DNA of 64,000 nt from Weissella hellenica (lineage in GTDB: Bacteria > Bacillota > Bacilli > Lactobacillales > Lactobacillaceae), in contig NZ_BJEG01000001.1 of the NCBI RefSeq assembly GCF_005405545.1, positions 310,001 through 374,000 on the forward strand, written 5' to 3'. Shown here in pieces: positions 39,342-48,712 of this stretch. The notes below the pieces were generated by a model. That model was not told the DNA's origin, did not search any database, and saw only the letters and a list, made by a program, of their open reading frames with translations. A program made the position numbers and the translations under genes. Each line of letters starts with the position of its first letter. Position 1 is the stretch's first letter.

Positions 39342-39400
39342 AAAATGTTTACTAATACTTACTATCCAAATTTTTGCGATAAAATGGTATGATAATAAGC

Positions 39401-39826
39401 ATGAATGAGAAGATAAATTATGAACAATTAAATGGCTTGGATTTGGCTTATTATGGGGATGCGGTGTATGAAGTATATATTCGCCAACATCTACTAGCAA
39501 AGGGTATTACCAAACCAGCAAAGTTACAACGTGAATCGACAAAGTATGTTTCAGCCAAGGCGCATGCTGCATTATATGCATTAATTGAAGCAGATGGCAT
39601 TTATACTGAAACAGAGCAAAAGTATTTTAAGCGTGGGCGGAATGCGAATTCACATACGAAGGCCAAAAACACCGACGTCGTGACGTATCGTATTTCAACC
39701 GGCTTTGAGGCAGTGATGGGTTATTTAGGTGCAAGTGGTCAAACAAAACGCTTGGAAGAAATAATTTCATGGATTTATATACAAGTGGAAAGTGGGCGAA
39801 CAGTAAATCATGGGACAACAAAATAA
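39401..39826 (+). CDS. mrnC: Mini-ribonuclease III
   Basis: 141 residues from the ATG at 39401. It has only the RNase III catalytic domain ([23 protein letters not shown]) without a double-stranded RNA-binding domain. Other features are [49 protein letters not shown]. MrnC matures the ends of 23S rRNA in Bacillus. It overlaps rlmB by 17 bases. Confidence 0.92.
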   Translation: MNEKINYEQLNGLDLAYYGDAVYEVYIRQHLLAKGITKPAKLQRESTKYVSAKAHAALYALIEADGIYTETEQKYFKRGRNANSHTKAKNTDVVTYRISTGFEAVMGYLGASGQTKRLEEIISWIYIQVESGRTVNHGTTK

Positions 39827-40643
39827 CAAACGACAAGCTGATCATAAACCAGCAAAGCAACGTCGTCAGCATCCTGCTAAACAAGCTAGTCAACCAGTTG
39901 ATGATCAAGTTGAATTTGTATTTGGGCATCATGCTGCAGTTGAAGCGCTAAAAGGAACAACCGAAATAAATAAAGTTTGGTTACAAAATGGCTTAGCAGA
40001 TAAAGCACGTAATGAAATCAGTGGTTTGGCTAAGAAACGTGGCTTGATCATTCAAGAGGCTCCCAAAGCGAAACTTGATGAATTAACGAATGGTCAAAAC
40101 CATCAAGGTGTTGTGTTATCAATTGCAGCATATGCATATGCCTCTATTGATGATTTGTTTGCTAAAGCTGCTCAAAAAGATGAAGCACCATTCTTTTTAG
40201 TACTTGATTCAATTGAAGATCCACATAACTTAGGGTCAATCATGCGAACAGCAGATGCAGCGGGCGTCCATGGTATTATTATTCCAAAACGGCGCGCAGT
40301 ACAATTAACGTCAGTTGTTGCTAAGACATCAACCGGGGCCATTGAACACGTTCCAGTTGCACGAGTAACGAATTTAGTGCAAACCGTTGAACAATTAAAA
40401 GAACGTGGTGTTTGGGTCTTTGGTACTGATATGAATGGTAAAGACTACCGCCGCTGGGATGCTAAAGGAGCAACGGCATTAATCATTGGTAATGAGGGTA
40501 AGGGGATTTCACCACTACTTAAAAAATCAGTTGATGAAACGTTGACGATTCCGATGATTGGACATGTGCAAAGTTTAAATGCTTCAGTAGCAGCTAGTTT
40601 GTTAATTTATCAAGGATATAATAGTCGTAATCCATTATCATAA
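39810..40643 (+). CDS. rlmB: 23S rRNA 2'-O-methyltransferase RlmB (TrmH/SpoU family)
   Basis: 277 residues. A basic, disordered N-terminal tail of about 33 residues (rich in Gln and Lys) precedes the substrate-binding domain [16 protein letters not shown]. The trefoil-knot methyltransferase has the SpoU motifs [41 protein letters not shown] and [22 protein letters not shown]. It methylates G2251 or an equivalent site using SAM. Confidence 0.92.
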   Translation: MGQQNNKRQADHKPAKQRRQHPAKQASQPVDDQVEFVFGHHAAVEALKGTTEINKVWLQNGLADKARNEISGLAKKRGLIIQEAPKAKLDELTNGQNHQGVVLSIAAYAYASIDDLFAKAAQKDEAPFFLVLDSIEDPHNLGSIMRTADAAGVHGIIIPKRRAVQLTSVVAKTSTGAIEHVPVARVTNLVQTVEQLKERGVWVFGTDMNGKDYRRWDAKGATALIIGNEGKGISPLLKKSVDETLTIPMIGHVQSLNASVAASLLIYQGYNSRNPLS

Positions 40644-40729
40644 AATAGTGCATGCAATGGCATAATGCCCGATAAATCATCTGAAATTTCTGACATAATT
40701 TTGGCAACGACGCTGAATCACCATATGAT

Positions 40730-40749
40730 TTTCTTACATTAGTAAGAAA
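40730..40749 (+). promoter_or_regulatory. Hairpin before the SigH-like gene
   Basis: TTTCTTAC (40730-40737) and GTAAGAAA (40742-40749) with an ATTA loop lie just before the GGGG ribosome site. The stem could limit ribosome access or act as an operator. The rest of 40644-40762 shows nothing clear. Confidence 0.4.
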
Positions 40750-40762
40750 TGGGGATGAAGCG

Positions 40763-41314
40763 GTGGATGTAAAACAAGCAGAATTAATTATTAGGGCACA
40801 GGCCGGGGATGAACAAGCTTTTGAGCAAATTTTCATGCAGTTTGAAGGTCTTGTTTGGAAAATGTATTCGCAGCAACGGGTACGACCGCAGCCAAATGAC
40901 TGGCAACAAGAGTGTCGGGTTGTGTTGCATAAAACGCTACGTTTATTGCGCAACCAAGCATGGGCTGCATTAACAATCTATTATCAACGATCGTTGCAGA
41001 CACACGTTGTCCAATTATGGCGTAATGAGTATCGGGTACTTGATATGCAGGTTCCTATTTTAAAAGAAACGGTTGCACCATATGAGGTTAAACAAGCGGT
41101 TGCACCATATGAACCAACGGTTAATGAATGGCTAACAATTATTATTGAATGGTATTTAACATTGCCGGGTAAAGAACGTGAATTAGCATACTTACTTATC
41201 CAAGGTTATGGTATGGCAGAGGCCGCTAAAGCAATCAATCGTTCACGGTCATGGTGTTATGGTGTTCGGCGCAAGTGGCAACTATTTTATAATGATGAGA
41301 TAAGAAAACACTAG
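40763..41314 (+). CDS. Sigma-70 family factor, SigH/ComX-like
   Basis: 183 residues, GTG start behind GGGG. The N-terminus (ELIIRAQAGDEQAFEQIFMQFEGLVWKMYSQ) matches sigma region 2, and the C-terminus (LLIQGYGMAEAAKAINRSRSWCYGVRRKWQLF) has a helix-turn-helix like region 4. The place between rlmB and rpmG-secE-nusG is that of sigH in Firmicutes; in lactic acid bacteria such factors control competence genes. Between the two domains VAPYE is repeated twelve residues apart (VAPYEVKQAVAPYEP). Exact regulon unknown. Confidence 0.8.
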   Translation: MDVKQAELIIRAQAGDEQAFEQIFMQFEGLVWKMYSQQRVRPQPNDWQQECRVVLHKTLRLLRNQAWAALTIYYQRSLQTHVVQLWRNEYRVLDMQVPILKETVAPYEVKQAVAPYEPTVNEWLTIIIEWYLTLPGKERELAYLLIQGYGMAEAAKAINRSRSWCYGVRRKWQLFYNDEIRKH

Positions 41315-41381
41315 CTGTTTAAGGGTAAAAGTGCTACACTTTTAGTCATAAAATTAAATATAGAAAGAGCGGTAACGCCAT

Positions 41382-41531
41382 ATGGCAGTGAAGAAAGTCG
41401 CTTTAGCATGTAGTGTTTGTGGTTCGCGTAATTATATGGTAACTAAAAAGCCAACCCGTGCAGACCGCTTACAAGTTAAAAAGTATTGCAAGTATTGCGA
41501 TGCACACACTTTACATCGTGAGACAATGTAA
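41382..41531 (+). CDS. rpmG: 50S ribosomal protein L33
   Basis: 49 residues ([18 protein letters not shown], then [15 protein letters not shown]). Four Cys in two CxxC pairs form a zinc ribbon, so this is the zinc-binding form. It stands directly before secE. Confidence 0.93.
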   Translation: MAVKKVALACSVCGSRNYMVTKKPTRADRLQVKKYCKYCDAHTLHRETM

Positions 41532-41549
41532 GTATTTAGCAGGAGTAAT

Positions 41550-41723
41550 ATGATGAAATTTATTTCAGGTGTTATTGATGAAATGCATCAAGTAACTTGG
41601 CCAACATTTAGCGAAAATATTCATAATACAACGATTGTTGTTATAACTGGCTTAGCATTTGCATTAATTTTTGGTGCAGCTGATTGGGTATTTGAGCAAG
41701 GGATTACTTGGTTGTCTAAGTAA
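41550..41723 (+). CDS. secE: Preprotein translocase subunit SecE
   Basis: 57 residues. The amphipathic helix FISGVIDEMHQVTWPTFSEN is followed by one membrane span (TIVVITGLAFALIFGAADWVF), the minimal Gram-positive SecE. It clamps SecY. Two ATG codons in a row allow a start at 41550 or 41553. AGGAG lies upstream. Confidence 0.93.
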   Translation: MMKFISGVIDEMHQVTWPTFSENIHNTTIVVITGLAFALIFGAADWVFEQGITWLSK

Positions 41724-41760
41724 ACAAAATGCGCTATACTATCAGTATGAATTAGCAGAT

Positions 41761-41785
41761 AAAACCCTCAATTATGAGGGTTTTT
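41761..41785 (+). terminator. Terminator between secE and nusG
   Basis: AAAACCCTCA, ATTA loop, TGAGGGTTTT then T. Short but strong; it would uncouple nusG from secE at least in part. Confidence 0.8.
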
Positions 41786-41826
41786 AATTTACAAAAAAAT
41801 AGGTCAATCAGTCTGAGGAGGCAATC

Positions 41827-42384
41827 ATGGCAACTGAGTCATTTGATAATCAATGGTACGTTTTGCATACATATGCAGGATATGAAAATCGTGTAAAGTC
41901 AAATTTGGAATCACGTATTGAAACAATGGGGATGACGGATTATATTTTCCGTGTCTTGGTACCAGAACAAGAAGTCGAAGTTGAAAAAGACGGTGAAACG
42001 AAGATTATTAAAGAAAATGATTTTCCTGGCTATGCTTTGGTAGAGATGATTATGACTGACGAAGCTTGGTATGTTGTTCGTAATACACCAGGTGTTACAG
42101 GATTCTTGGGATCTCACGGTGGAGGTTCTAAGCCAGTACCCTTGCTTCCTGAAGAAGTGGATGATATGTTAGCTCGTATGAATATTGTTGAACGCAAAGT
42201 TGAACATTTGGATATTGCAGTTGGCAATCTAGTTGATGTTATTGCCGGTAGTTTCGCTGGCCAAGAAGGTGCAGCCGTTACTGCTGTGGACGAGGAACAT
42301 CAAGAAGTTACAGTATTGATTAATATCTTTGGTCGTGACACACCAACACAAATTTCATTTAACGATATTAAGCCAGTTAAATAA
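41827..42384 (+). CDS. nusG: Transcription termination/antitermination factor NusG
   Basis: 185 residues. The NGN domain has WYVLHTYAGYENRVKSNLESRIETMG and FPGYALVEMIMTDEAWYVVRNTPGVTGFLG. A C-terminal KOW domain has DVIAGSFAGQEGAAVTAVD. NusG binds the RNA polymerase clamp and affects pausing. Confidence 0.96.
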   Translation: MATESFDNQWYVLHTYAGYENRVKSNLESRIETMGMTDYIFRVLVPEQEVEVEKDGETKIIKENDFPGYALVEMIMTDEAWYVVRNTPGVTGFLGSHGGGSKPVPLLPEEVDDMLARMNIVERKVEHLDIAVGNLVDVIAGSFAGQEGAAVTAVDEEHQEVTVLINIFGRDTPTQISFNDIKPVK

Positions 42385-42425
42385 AATCAAACACTTGCCT
42401 TGCCAAGTCGTAAGAGTTTTGTTAT

Positions 42426-42494
42426 TATAATCTAGTATGTGTTGTTACTAGATGCATATGTGGGAGGCGTAAATCGAAACGCGCCATTTACACC
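42426..42494 (+). promoter_or_regulatory. Possible rplK promoter -10 and leader hairpins
   Basis: TATAAT at 42426-42431 has no good -35. Two hairpins follow: CTAGTA/TACTAG (42432-42451) and GGCGTAAAT/ATTTACACC (42466-42474 with 42486-42494, one mismatch). The second ends about 16 bases before the ribosome site of rplK, so it could be an L11/L1 operator. Confidence 0.35.
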
Positions 42495-42518
42495 ACAAAC
42501 ACGAAGGAGGAAACAATC

Positions 42519-42944
42519 GTGGCTAAGAAAGTTTCAAGTATTGTTAAGTTGCAGATTCCAGCCGGTAAGGCTACACCTGCACCTCCAGTTGGACCTGCTT
42601 TGGGTCAAGCTGGTGTTAACATCATGGGATTCACAAAGGAGTTTAATGCTCGCACTGCCGATCAAGGTGGTTTGTTAATCCCTGTAGTTATTACTGTCTA
42701 TGAAGATCGTTCATTCGAGTTCGTTACCAAGACTCCTCCAGCAGCTGTTCTTTTGAAGAAGGCCGCTGGTGTTGAAAAGGGTTCTGGTGAGCCTAACACG
42801 AAGAAGGTCGCAACAGTTACTGCAGCACAAGTACGTGAAATTGCAGAAACTAAGATGCAAGATCTAAACGCAGCTGATGTAGATGCAGCTGTTCGCATGA
42901 TTGAAGGTACTGCTCGTTCAATGGGCTTCACTGTTGAAGGCTAA
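42519..42944 (+). CDS. rplK: 50S ribosomal protein L11
   Basis: 141 residues, GTG start behind [38 protein letters not shown] is diagnostic. L11 forms the GTPase-associated stalk base and is needed for RelA activation. Confidence 0.97.
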   Translation: MAKKVSSIVKLQIPAGKATPAPPVGPALGQAGVNIMGFTKEFNARTADQGGLLIPVVITVYEDRSFEFVTKTPPAAVLLKKAAGVEKGSGEPNTKKVATVTAAQVREIAETKMQDLNAADVDAAVRMIEGTARSMGFTVEG

Positions 42945-42980
42945 TAACAAGTAACGTACGGATCGCGTAGGAAACTAAGC

Positions 42981-43016
42981 AAGATCAAGCGGGAGGTCGA
43001 TGACCGTTTGACCGCA
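42981..43016 (+). promoter_or_regulatory. Candidate L1-binding leader hairpin before rplA
   Basis: GCGG (42989-42992) pairs with CCGC (43012-43015), enclosing GGTC/GACC (42995-42998 with 43002-43005). In other bacteria L1 represses its own operon by binding an mRNA copy of its rRNA site. The purine-rich loop GGGAGG is suggestive only. Confidence 0.35.
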
Positions 43017-43038
43017 TTTGCAAGGAGGAATAGCTACC

Positions 43039-43728
43039 ATGGCTAAGTATGGTAAGAATTATATAGCAGCCGCTGAAAAAGTTGACAGTGCTAAGTTATA
43101 CACTGTTGAAGAAGCTGCTGCATTGGTAAAGGACATTGACTTTGCCAAGTTTGATGCAACTGTTGAAATTGCATTTAACCTAAACGTTGATACGCGTCAA
43201 GCTGATCAACAATTGCGTGGTGCCGTTGTTTTGCCTAACGGTACTGGTAAAGACCAAACTGTTGTTGTCTTTGCTCAAGGTGATAAGGCTAAAGAAGCTG
43301 AAGCAGCTGGTGCTGACGTTGTTGGTGCCGCTGACTTGGTACAACGTATCCAAGGTGGATGGCTAGACTTTGATGTTGCTGTTGCAACACCAGATATGAT
43401 GGCTCAAGTTGGACGTGTTGGACGTGTCTTGGGACCTAAGGGCTTGATGCCTAACCCTAAGACGGGTACTGTAACATTTGATGTTACAAAGGCCGTTTCA
43501 GAAGCTAAGTCAGGTAAGGTTACTTACCGTACTGATCGTGACGGAAACGTTGCTGTACCAGTTGGTAAGGTATCATTTGATGCTGATAAGCTTGCAGGAA
43601 ACATCCAATCATTGGCTAATGTTATCTTGCGTTCACGTCCAGCCGCTGTTAAGGGAACATACGTACAACACGTATCAATCGCTTCAACATTTGGTCCTGC
43701 TGTGAACATTGACATCGCTTCACTATAA
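43039..43728 (+). CDS. rplA: 50S ribosomal protein L1
   Basis: 229 residues from the ATG at 43039 behind AAGGAGG; an upstream TTG at 43018 is not needed. The signature [19 protein letters not shown] and the N-terminal [13 protein letters not shown] are present. L1 forms the mobile stalk at the E site. Confidence 0.97.
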   Translation: MAKYGKNYIAAAEKVDSAKLYTVEEAAALVKDIDFAKFDATVEIAFNLNVDTRQADQQLRGAVVLPNGTGKDQTVVVFAQGDKAKEAEAAGADVVGAADLVQRIQGGWLDFDVAVATPDMMAQVGRVGRVLGPKGLMPNPKTGTVTFDVTKAVSEAKSGKVTYRTDRDGNVAVPVGKVSFDADKLAGNIQSLANVILRSRPAAVKGTYVQHVSIASTFGPAVNIDIASL

Positions 43729-43757
43729 TTAGATTTTACTAAAATAGTAAGTGAATG

Positions 43758-43786
43758 TTGACACTTCCTCGACTACCTGTTAAAGT
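43758..43786 (+). promoter_or_regulatory. Promoter-like sequence inside the L10 leader
   Basis: Perfect TTGACA (43758-43763), 17 bases, TAAAGT (43781-43786). It overlaps the left arm of the closing helix of the L10 leader, so either the promoter or that helix is used in a given transcript. Confidence 0.4.
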
Positions 43787-43909
43787 AGTTGAAGTAATAA
43801 ATCGATTCTACCTAAGACGCAGGTGTCGTAAGACTTAATATCCCGCCGAGGAAGTGAAAAACGCGAAAGCGACTTTTGACCCCCGGTGCAGCATGTACTG
43901 GGGGTTTTT
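43762..43909 (+). ncRNA. L10 leader (autoregulatory attenuator of rplJ-rplL)
   Basis: The core ACCTAAGACGCAGGTG and ACTTAAT..CCCGCCGAGG (about 43810-43852) matches the L10 leader family of Firmicutes. A perfect 10-bp helix closes it (43762-43771 with 43847-43856). A terminator with CCCCC/GGGGG ends (43880-43909) follows. L10 bound with L12 to the leader is expected to promote termination. Confidence 0.85.
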
Positions 43910-43947
43910 GGTAAGAATCAAAATCTAAACAGGAGGAACAATATACC

Positions 43948-44451
43948 ATGAGTGAAGAAACCATTGCTGTTAAAGCACAACAAGTTGCCGAAGTTGCTGA
44001 CAAGTTTAAGAACGCAACGTCTGCTGTTGTTGCAGACGTGCGTGGATTGACTGTTGAGCAATCAAACAACTTGCGTGCTGAATTACGTGGAGAAGGTGTT
44101 GAACTACGTGTTATCAAGAACAAAGTCTTGGTTCGCGCTGCTGAAGCTGCTGACTTTTCTGAAATGAACGACTTGTTTGCTGGTCCTTCAGCTGTTGCAT
44201 TTTCAAATGATGATGCAATCGCACCAGCCCGCGTATTAAAGAAGTATGCTGATGAAATCGAAGCCTTGGAAATCAAGGGTGGATTCATCGATGGTAATGT
44301 CGTAACTATTGAAGATATCAATAAGTACGCTTCATTGCCAGACCGCGACGGTTTGCTATCAATGTTGTTGTCAACATTGCAAGCACCTGTTCGCAACTTT
44401 GCCTATGCAGTTAAAGCTGTATCAGATTCAAAGGAAGAGGCAGAAGCCTAA
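43948..44451 (+). CDS. rplJ: 50S ribosomal protein L10
   Basis: 167 residues. [39 protein letters not shown] is the RNA-binding domain; the C-terminal helix binds L7/L12 dimers. AGGAGG precedes the ATG, right after the leader. Confidence 0.97.
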   Translation: MSEETIAVKAQQVAEVADKFKNATSAVVADVRGLTVEQSNNLRAELRGEGVELRVIKNKVLVRAAEAADFSEMNDLFAGPSAVAFSNDDAIAPARVLKKYADEIEALEIKGGFIDGNVVTIEDINKYASLPDRDGLLSMLLSTLQAPVRNFAYAVKAVSDSKEEAEA

Positions 44452-44538
44452 GCATCCGCTTAGTTTCGCATCTTAAACGGGCATTGCCCACAAATTAAAC
44501 TTGCAATTAACGCAAATATTAAGAGGAGATTATTTATC

Positions 44539-44904
44539 ATGGCATTTGATAAGGATTCAATCATTGCTTCATTGAAGGAAGCTACGATTATGGACTTGGC
44601 TGACTTGGTTTCAGCTATTGAAGAAGAGTTTGGTGTTTCAGCCGCTGCCCCTGTTGCAGCAGCTGGTGCAGCTGGTGGTGACGCCGCTGCTAAGACTGAA
44701 TTTGACGTTGAATTGACTTCAGCTGGTTCAGCTAAGGTTAAGGTTATCAAGGCAGTTCGCGAAGCAACTGGTTTGGGATTGAAGGACGCTAAGGGTCTTG
44801 TTGACGATGCACCTTCAGTTATCAAGGAAGGTCTTTCAGAAGACGAAGCTAACGACTTGAAGGCAAAGCTTGAAGAAGCTGGTGCCGTTGTTACTGTAAA
44901 GTAA
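44539..44904 (+). CDS. rplL: 50S ribosomal protein L7/L12
   Basis: 121 residues. An N-terminal dimer domain ([26 protein letters not shown]), an Ala/Gly hinge (about residues 33-50) and the factor-binding domain ([27 protein letters not shown]) are clear. It recruits elongation factors to the ribosome. Confidence 0.97.
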   Translation: MAFDKDSIIASLKEATIMDLADLVSAIEEEFGVSAAAPVAAAGAAGGDAAAKTEFDVELTSAGSAKVKVIKAVREATGLGLKDAKGLVDDAPSVIKEGLSEDEANDLKAKLEEAGAVVTVK

Positions 44905-44936
44905 TTCGGTCTTTAGATAAAAAGTCAGAAATGACT

Positions 44937-44971
44937 AAAAAGCTACTTGTGTTACACAAGTAGCTTTTTTT
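44937..44971 (+). terminator. Terminator after rplL
   Basis: Fifteen-bp stem AAAAGCTACTTGTG/CACAAGTAGCTTTT with a TTA loop and a T run. Confidence 0.92.
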
Positions 44972-45064
44972 GTACTCATTATTTTATAAATGTTAAGTCA
45001 CATGTTAATTATTTCAAATAAATTCGTTGGCTTATTTGTGGATTAATATCGTATACTATTAGTT

Positions 45065-45958
45065 ATGAAAAATAAAAATCAAAGAGGGTTACGTCAAAAT
45101 AACCAAAATGCAAAAATTGTTAAATCTAAAAGATTAGCAATGTTGATTGTTGGTATTGTGACAATTGCTTTAGGTGCGTTATTGTGGACGCAGCGTGAGA
45201 AAATTGTGGATACAGTTGCGCCTAAATTAGGCATTATCAATCATGAAAAAAATTTAAAACAATCATGGCAGAAAACATTAAAAGGACAAAGAGTCAACGT
45301 TGACGTTGCAATTTATGATAATAAGAAACAAAAGTTAATCACAACACGGCATAGTCAAACAAATAAGTTTATAACGGCAAGTGCTGTGAAAGTGTCTGTG
45401 TTAGGTGAATTGTTATTGGAACATGAACATTCACAGACTGATTTAAATGATAATGAAAAAGAATTAGCTAATAGCATGATTACAGCTAGTGACAATGATG
45501 CAACAACTAATTTGTTGTATCAAATGGGAGGCTATCAAGCACCAGATAATCTTTTTGAAAAGTTAGATATGAATGATTCACAGATGAACTCTGCGGCGTG
45601 GGGGTACTCAACAACAACAGCACCAGATCAAATTAAATTATTACGTCATATTTTTTATAAAAGTGATGTGTTGTCTAGGGATTCACAACGCTATGTACAA
45701 AGTTTGATGAGCCAAATTGATGATGATCAAGCGTGGGGTGTTAGTGCCGGAGTACCTGAAAATGCTGAAGTTTCACTAAAAAACGGTTGGTTACCAGATG
45801 ATGACGATGGCTGGATGGTGAATAGTTTAGGACACATTAAGACAAAAAAGGTTGATTATGTTATTGCTGTGTTAACCAATGGTGATGTATCTGAACAGAG
45901 TGGTATTGATTTAATTGAAAAATTATCACGGCAAACTTATCAAGAACTAATTAAATAA
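45065..45958 (+). CDS. Membrane-anchored serine hydrolase, class A beta-lactamase fold
   Basis: 297 residues. A basic N-terminus and one membrane span (about residues 25-42) are followed by an extracellular domain. Penicillin-recognising motifs are seen: SAVK (SxxK, residues 106-109), SDN (ITASDNDATTNLL) and KNG (SLKNGW) where KTG is usual. Beta-lactamases and D,D-peptidases share this fold. With KNG and low overall similarity, a cell-wall role is more likely than antibiotic resistance. Single gene, with its own terminator. Confidence 0.8.
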   Translation: MKNKNQRGLRQNNQNAKIVKSKRLAMLIVGIVTIALGALLWTQREKIVDTVAPKLGIINHEKNLKQSWQKTLKGQRVNVDVAIYDNKKQKLITTRHSQTNKFITASAVKVSVLGELLLEHEHSQTDLNDNEKELANSMITASDNDATTNLLYQMGGYQAPDNLFEKLDMNDSQMNSAAWGYSTTTAPDQIKLLRHIFYKSDVLSRDSQRYVQSLMSQIDDDQAWGVSAGVPENAEVSLKNGWLPDDDDGWMVNSLGHIKTKKVDYVIAVLTNGDVSEQSGIDLIEKLSRQTYQELIK

Positions 45959-45969
45959 TTTTAAAATCG

Positions 45970-46003
45970 ACAACTAATATGAAAATATATTGGTTGTTTT
46001 TTT
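45970..46003 (+). terminator. Terminator after the serine hydrolase
   Basis: ACAACTAATAT (45970-45980) pairs with ATATTGGTTGT (45987-45997), one wobble, followed by seven T. Confidence 0.85.
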
Positions 46004-46177
46004 ATACGCAAATTAATAGTTCGTAAAATTTTTCTTTACAAAATCGATACATGGTTACAAATGTTTTTCATTTAATAAAACATATTGATTAGTTTGATGA
46101 AATTTATTATGATTAAAGAGTTGTGTTATGAAAAAATATTTTTAACGACAACAAAAAATAGAATAGGAGACATATTT

Positions 46178-46912
46178 ATGCTGCAAATCAACGACCTAAC
46201 AGTCGCTTACAGCAATGTGCCTGTATTTAAGGATTTATCGGTTAAGTTTTCACCTGGTAAAATTACTGGGATTATTGGACCAAATGGGGCAGGAAAGTCA
46301 ACCCTTATCAAAGGAGCACTAGGGCTTGTTCGTCATTCGGGTCAGACAACATTAGATGGGGTTGCAGTTAATCGCGTACGGCAAAAGATTGCATACGTTG
46401 AACAGCGTGCTGCACTTGACTTAACCTTTCCAATCAGCGTTTTTGAGGTGGTTCTAACCGGCACGTATGGTAAGTTAGGATTATTCAAAAGCCCTGGTCG
46501 TGAGGAAAAAGAAGCCGCACGAAATGCATTAAAACAGGTTAATTTATCTGAGTTTGAACATCGCCAAATTGGTGAATTATCAGGTGGCCAATTACAGCGA
46601 GTATTTGTGGCACGCGCAATTGTCCAACAGGCAGACGTTGTTATCTTAGATGAACCATTCGTCGGAATTGATATGAAATCCGAAGAGGAAATCATGAACG
46701 TATTACGTGGGTGGCGTGACGACGGTAAATCTATTATTGTCGTTCACCATGATTTGAATAAGGTCGCAGCGTACTTTGATGATTTATTAATCATGAATCA
46801 CGGTATTATTGCGCATGGTCCCGTTGCAACGGTTTATACACAGGAGAATATGCAACAAGCCTTTTCTGCTGATTTGAGTGCCGTGTTGTTCAATAAGATA
46901 GCAGGTGGTTAA
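46178..46912 (+). CDS. Manganese/zinc-type ABC transporter ATP-binding protein
   Basis: 244 residues from the ATG at 46178 behind AGGAGA; a frame from 46085 adds 31 AT-rich residues and is rejected. Walker A GPNGAGKST is at about residues 35-43, LSGGQLQRVFVARAI and VVILDEPFVGID follow. It is the first of three genes for a metal importer; the binding protein points to manganese. Confidence 0.92.
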   Translation: MLQINDLTVAYSNVPVFKDLSVKFSPGKITGIIGPNGAGKSTLIKGALGLVRHSGQTTLDGVAVNRVRQKIAYVEQRAALDLTFPISVFEVVLTGTYGKLGLFKSPGREEKEAARNALKQVNLSEFEHRQIGELSGGQLQRVFVARAIVQQADVVILDEPFVGIDMKSEEEIMNVLRGWRDDGKSIIVVHHDLNKVAAYFDDLLIMNHGIIAHGPVATVYTQENMQQAFSADLSAVLFNKIAGG

Positions 46913-46913
46913 A

Positions 46914-47774
46914 ATGGCTAGTATTGTAGAATTTATGCATGCATTAGGACATTATAATTTTTTACAGAGCGCATTGATTGCTGCCATTATGGTTGGAATT
47001 ATGTCCGGTATTATTGGTAGTTTTATTATCTTACGTGGTATGTCATTAATGGGAGATGCTATCTCACATTCTGTTTTACCAGGAGTAGCAGTCGCATACA
47101 TGTTAGGTGTTAATCTATTAATTGGTGCTACTGTCTTTGGTGTAATTGCTGCCTTGTTGATTGGATTTGTTGCTGCAAATAGTAAGTTAAAGAACGATAC
47201 TGCTATTGGCATTGTTTTTTCGGCATTTTTTGCTTTAGGTTTTATTTTGATTTCGATGGCTGAATCATCAACGAACTTACATCACATTTTATTCGGAAAC
47301 GTCTTAGCCGTATCAGATAAAGATTTAGTGTCGACAGTCATTGTATTAGCAATCGTGATTCTTTTTGTTGTTACTCTATTTAAAGAATTACAAATCACAT
47401 CGTTTGATGAAGTTTTTGCTAAATCATATGGTTTGAATACAAGTATCATTCACTATGGTTTGATGATTATTTTGACATTGGTTACGGTGTCAGCATTACA
47501 AACCGTTGGTATTATCTTAATTGTGGCGATGTTAATCACGCCGGCTGCGACAGCCTTTTTATGGACAAATCGCCTGGTTTATATGTTAGCCTTGTCATCG
47601 ACGATCGGTGCTATTGCTTCCATTATTGGTTTGTATTTGTCGTATACAATGAACTGGGCATCTGGACCAGCAATTGTATTAGTTGCAGCAATAATATTTC
47701 TATTGTCATTTATTATTGCACCAAAGCAAGGATTTATTACTAAACTAGGAGTGAAAAATGTTAAAGAAGATTAG
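46914..47774 (+). CDS. Manganese/zinc-type ABC transporter permease
   Basis: 286 residues, with about eight membrane segments (ABC-3 family). GSFIILRGMSLMGDAISHSVLPGVAVAYMLG is the family signature. I chose the ATG at 46914 with AGGTGG upstream; a GTG at 46905 is possible. It overlaps the binding protein gene by 17 bases. Confidence 0.92.
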   Translation: MASIVEFMHALGHYNFLQSALIAAIMVGIMSGIIGSFIILRGMSLMGDAISHSVLPGVAVAYMLGVNLLIGATVFGVIAALLIGFVAANSKLKNDTAIGIVFSAFFALGFILISMAESSTNLHHILFGNVLAVSDKDLVSTVIVLAIVILFVVTLFKELQITSFDEVFAKSYGLNTSIIHYGLMIILTLVTVSALQTVGIILIVAMLITPAATAFLWTNRLVYMLALSSTIGAIASIIGLYLSYTMNWASGPAIVLVAAIIFLLSFIIAPKQGFITKLGVKNVKED

Positions 47775-48702
47775 TATCGCCTTACTAATTATTTTAGTAG
47801 CTGGTGGAAGCGTTGTAGCCTTTGTGAAAAATCGTCATGAACAGACTAATACTAAAAGTGATGAATTGCGAGTTGTGACGACCAATTCAATTTTAGAAGA
47901 TATGGTTGAACAAGTTGGTGGTAAGGATGTTGATGTATACAGTATCGTGAAGCGTGGAACTGATCCGCATGAGTATGATCCAACGACTAATGATATTGCT
48001 GCTGCGACTGAAGCAGATGTATTATTCCATAACGGGTTGAATTTGGAAACTGGTGGTAGCGGTTGGTTTAATAAATTAACGAAGACGGCTAATAAACGTG
48101 ATAATAAAGAAGTTTTTGCAGCATCTAAAAATGTTAAGCCAATGTATCTAACTGAATCAGGTAAGGAAGATGAAACTGATCCACATGCTTGGCTAGACTT
48201 GAGCAACGGGGTTAAATATGTAAAGTTGATTAGTCGCGTACTACAAGACAAAGATCCTAAACACGCCAAGGCGTATCAAGAACGTACAGATGCTTATGTG
48301 AAGAAATTACAAGCTCTGCACAATGAAGCACAAAATAAATTTGCGGATATTCCGGTTGCACAACGTTTACTTGTAACATCAGAAGGTGCTTTTAAATATT
48401 TCTCAAAAGCATACGGCATTACACCAGCTTTTATCTGGGAAATTAATACTGAAGCACAAGGTACACCAGAGCAAATGAAGCAAGTGTTTGCGAAAATTAA
48501 TGATTCGGATGTAAAATCATTGTTTGTGGAAAGTTCAGTTTCACCAAAATCAATGAAACAAGTATCAAAAGAAACGAACCTACCAATTTATTCAAAGATT
48601 TATACTGATTCTTTGGCTAAAAAGGGTACACAAGGTGACACTTATTACGATATGGTAAAGTGGAATATCGATAAAATTCACGATGGTATGTTAGCAAAAT
48701 AA
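47758..48702 (+). CDS. Manganese-binding protein of the PsaA/MtsA family, without lipobox cysteine
   Basis: 314 residues. VVTTNSILEDMVEQVGGKDVDVYSIV and GTDPHEYDPT (first metal His), DPHAWLDLSNG (second His), TSEGAFKYFSKAYG with WEINTEAQGTPEQ (Glu) and YTDSLAKKGTQGDTYYDMVKWN (Asp) match the manganese-binding PsaA group. The N-terminal segment ALLIILVAGGSVVAF has Gly where the lipobox Cys should be, so it is likely an uncleaved membrane anchor. Confidence 0.92.
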   Translation: MLKKISIALLIILVAGGSVVAFVKNRHEQTNTKSDELRVVTTNSILEDMVEQVGGKDVDVYSIVKRGTDPHEYDPTTNDIAAATEADVLFHNGLNLETGGSGWFNKLTKTANKRDNKEVFAASKNVKPMYLTESGKEDETDPHAWLDLSNGVKYVKLISRVLQDKDPKHAKAYQERTDAYVKKLQALHNEAQNKFADIPVAQRLLVTSEGAFKYFSKAYGITPAFIWEINTEAQGTPEQMKQVFAKINDSDVKSLFVESSVSPKSMKQVSKETNLPIYSKIYTDSLAKKGTQGDTYYDMVKWNIDKIHDGMLAK

Positions 48703-48712
48703 GCATTGTATA

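Noticed and set aside
45065-45958. Antibiotic-resistance beta-lactamase
   Set aside because: Only the fold motifs match; KTG is KNG and the protein is membrane-anchored, so a wall-related hydrolase is more likely.
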